NCBI GenBank assembly: GCA_028699365.1
Contig: JAQVUQ010000165.1
Coordinates: forward strand, 1 to 6,466
DNA length: 6,466 bases
Direction: 5' to 3'
Source of the DNA: UBA5359 sp028699365 [NCBI: bacterium]
Lineage (GTDB): Bacteria > UBP13 > UBA5359
The notes beneath the pieces were generated by a model. It was not told the DNA's origin, searched no databases, and saw only the letters and a program-made list of their open reading frames with translations. Of this stretch, positions 5,076 through 6,466 are shown in pieces (positions within the stretch are counted from its first letter, which is position 1; each line of letters opens with the position of its first letter). The translations under genes were made by a program, and so were the position numbers.

Positions 5076-5756
5076 GTGAAGAAGAGTATGCGCGACAGTT
5101 ACTGGAAGCGGAGAGGCATGAAGGAAACCCTCTGGCTTATTCTGCCGCTGACCATTACGGCCGGATGGCTCTATCCTCCTTTGGGGTTTGCCGTCCTGAT
5201 CTGCATGGCCGCGGCCGTAGCGGTATCGTTTAAATACGGTCGGGCCTGGTGCGATGTATGCCCGCGCGGTGCTTTTGCCGATGTGGTGATGAAGCGCTTC
5301 AGTCGCGGCAGGGATATGCCCCGGTGGCTGCGCGGTAATTCCATGCGTGTAGTCATGCTGGTAATGCTTATGGGTATAATGATTTCCGGTTTGTTGCCCG
5401 CAGAGAGCGTTAACGCTGCCGGGCTGGTCTTTGTCAGGATTCTTACGGCAACCAGCATTCTGGCGGTAGTTCTGACGCTTCTTTTCGACGAGCGTTCCTG
5501 GTGTGCCTTATGCCCGATGGGATCCATGGCGGCATGGATAGGCAAGGGACGCAATCCGTTGCAAGTGAATAGGAGTTCTTGCCGGGAGTGCGGGTTGTGC
5601 ACCAGGGTCTGTCCTATGGGGCTCTATCCTGCCTCCGGCAGGGAAGAAGGACGGTTTGCAGACGGGGATTGTATTAAATGTGCCGGATGCGCCGTGTCTT
5701 GTCCCGTAAAAGCGCTGTCTTTCAATGGTGAAAGTGAAGATTGTCGTGCGGCATAA
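5076..5756 (+). CDS. NapH/CcoG-like membrane protein with two [4Fe-4S] ferredoxin motifs
   Basis: A 226-residue protein starting at GTG 5076, which follows GGAGG at 6 nt. There are about four membrane helices: residues 19-33, 34-52, 90-106 and 115-137. CxxCP motifs follow helices 2 and 4 (Cys59/Cys62 in CDVCPRG and Cys143/Cys146 in CALCPMG), the hallmark of the Fer4_5 / NapH-type family. The soluble tail carries two complete [4Fe-4S] motifs, CRECGLCTRVCP (Cys169, 172, 175, 179) and CIKCAGCAVSCP (Cys199, 202, 205, 209), as in bacterial 2x[4Fe-4S] ferredoxins. Such proteins pass electrons between the quinone pool and soluble or periplasmic redox partners; the partner here is unknown. It is smaller than full NapH (about 280 residues), mainly through a short N-terminus. 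Transcription probably starts from the promoter at 5017-5045. The next gene, on the same strand after 175 bp, encodes a persulfide-dioxygenase-like enzyme, pointing to sulfur or redox metabolism. A specific name is not justified. Confidence 0.85.
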   Translation: MKKSMRDSYWKRRGMKETLWLILPLTITAGWLYPPLGFAVLICMAAAVAVSFKYGRAWCDVCPRGAFADVVMKRFSRGRDMPRWLRGNSMRVVMLVMLMGIMISGLLPAESVNAAGLVFVRILTATSILAVVLTLLFDERSWCALCPMGSMAAWIGKGRNPLQVNRSSCRECGLCTRVCPMGLYPASGREEGRFADGDCIKCAGCAVSCPVKALSFNGESEDCRAA

Positions 5757-5843
5757 CGCCGGTTATTCTTTGCAGAGAAGTGAGCACAGTGAAGTAAAGT
5801 GCCCGGATGGCGATTCTGCGCTATAGCGGCGGAGGACCTTTTG

Positions 5844-5906
5844 ATGACAGATCCGGGAATACTTTGTGCAGCCGTATCCGTCAAAACGTCGTTGCGTGCA
5901 GAATGA
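5844..5906 (+). other. Possible 20-codon leader ORF before the metallo-hydrolase gene
   Basis: ATG 5844 with GGAGG (5831-5835) 8 nt upstream opens a 20-codon frame ending at TGA 5904-5906, 25 bp before the next gene's start. The ribosome binding site is better than that of the real gene downstream. The peptide (MTDPGILCAA...) has no recognisable feature. It may be a translated leader, or a gene remnant that kept its initiation region. Confidence 0.25.
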
Positions 5907-5931
5907 GCAGCGGCATTAAGGTGGACCGGCA

Positions 5932-6466
5932 ATGCTCTTCGAACGCATAGAATCCAAAGGACTGGCACACTATTCGTATATTGTCGGAGATAACAACGAA
6001 GCGGTCGTTATCGATCCTCGGCGCGACTGTGATATTTACCTGGAAACGGCAGTTCGTGCCGGATACAGGATAAAGTACGTGCTTGAAACCCACCGGCACG
6101 AGGACTATGTTACCGGATCGCTTGAGCTGGCGGTGCGGACCGGAGCCGAATTATGGCACGCCGATGCTCAGTGGGATTATCGCTTCGGGGAAGCGGTCCG
6201 CGACGGACAAACATGGGAAGCGGGCAGGCTGAAGCTGCGGGCTCTGCACGCACCGGGACATACTCCGGGCCTGATGTGCTATCTGCTCAACGATCCGGAG
6301 GGTATTTCGTGGATACTCTTCAGCGGTGATGCGCTCTTTGCCGGCGATGTCGGACGCATGGATCTGATGGGAGAAGAGAGAGTGCCGGAGATGGCGGGGC
6401 TGATGTACGATACCCTCTACAACCGTATTTTGCAACTGGATGACGGCATTATCGTCTGCCCTGCCC
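5932..6466 (+). CDS. Metallo-beta-lactamase-fold hydrolase, persulfide dioxygenase (ETHE1 / MBL-rhodanese) type, 3' end outside the window
   Basis: 178 complete codons are visible from ATG 5932; an in-frame TAA at 5917-5919 excludes a longer start, and AAGGTGG at 5918-5924 gives a modest ribosome binding site. Motifs run in the ETHE1/glyoxalase-II order: IDPRRD near 28-32, THRHEDYVTG (His54, His56, Asp58, Tyr59), APGHTPG (His110) and SGDALFAGDVGRMDL (Asp133). His54, His110 and Asp133 match the three ligands of the mononuclear iron in persulfide dioxygenases. The usual His after Asp58 is Tyr, which argues against a two-metal glyoxalase II and fits one-iron enzymes. These oxidise glutathione or other low-molecular-weight persulfides to sulfite in sulfide detoxification; many bacterial versions carry C-terminal rhodanese domains, which would lie beyond the window. 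The preceding gene is an Fe-S membrane protein on the same strand, 175 bp away. Family assignment is firm; substrate is inferred. Confidence 0.85.
   Translation, partial: MLFERIESKGLAHYSYIVGDNNEAVVIDPRRDCDIYLETAVRAGYRIKYVLETHRHEDYVTGSLELAVRTGAELWHADAQWDYRFGEAVRDGQTWEAGRLKLRALHAPGHTPGLMCYLLNDPEGISWILFSGDALFAGDVGRMDLMGEERVPEMAGLMYDTLYNRILQLDDGIIVCPA

Noticed and set aside
5801-5860. Riboswitch-like leader with GATG...GATGAC elements, faintly recalling the fluoride motif
   Set aside because: The required stems and pseudoknot pairing cannot be drawn, and the downstream gene is not a fluoride channel or a known target.
6151-6435. - strand frame opposite the metallo-hydrolase gene
   Set aside because: Shadow frame; the + strand carries all metallo-beta-lactamase motifs in order.

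Overview
The window looks like a bacterial chromosome segment made of two unlike halves. Bases 1 to about 2700 are AT-rich (for example 19 G+C of 60 in bases 481-540, counted by hand). Bases from about 4060 on are clearly GC-richer (37 of 60 in bases 4561-4620). All genes I can support are on the + strand. No ribosomal RNA, tRNA or strong taxonomic marker is present. The hybrid-kinase-type receiver fragment, the NapH-like Fe-S membrane protein, the persulfide-dioxygenase-like hydrolase and the RAYT-type transposase together suggest a Gram-negative, possibly anaerobic or sulfur-cycling bacterium such as a Desulfobacterota/Deltaproteobacteria relative. This is a low-confidence inference.

Left half (1-2511): a 5'-truncated gene for a transglutaminase-like protein with a visible Cys-His-Asp triad. 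It overlaps by 17 bp a gene for an exported sialidase-like (BNR/Asp-box) beta-propeller protein. The overlap and a strong ribosome binding site inside the first gene suggest a translationally coupled pair. Bases 2512-2997 hold no gene I can support, but contain two pairs of short direct repeats and a perfect 14-bp stem-loop.

Middle (2998-4023): a compact 1,026-bp mobile element. It consists of one IS200-like/REP-associated (Y1, HUH) transposase gene with a DnaA-C-like C-terminal helix-turn-helix, bounded by perfect 24-bp inverted repeats. The right repeat contains the transposase stop codon. A 17-bp tandem duplication crosses the right end of the element, and immediately beyond it lies the 3' remnant of a response-regulator receiver domain. 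The element therefore sits exactly at a junction between AT-rich, probably acquired DNA and a GC-richer backbone.

Right half (4440-6466): a small exported protein of unknown function with a Cys-x2-Cys motif; a stem-loop; a near-consensus sigma70-type promoter whose spacer carries two overlapping palindromes; a four-helix membrane protein with two CxxCP motifs and two [4Fe-4S] ferredoxin motifs; and the start of a metallo-beta-lactamase-fold protein of the ETHE1/MBL-rhodanese persulfide dioxygenase group, cut by the window end. The last two genes plausibly form a sulfur/redox unit under the palindrome-bearing promoter.
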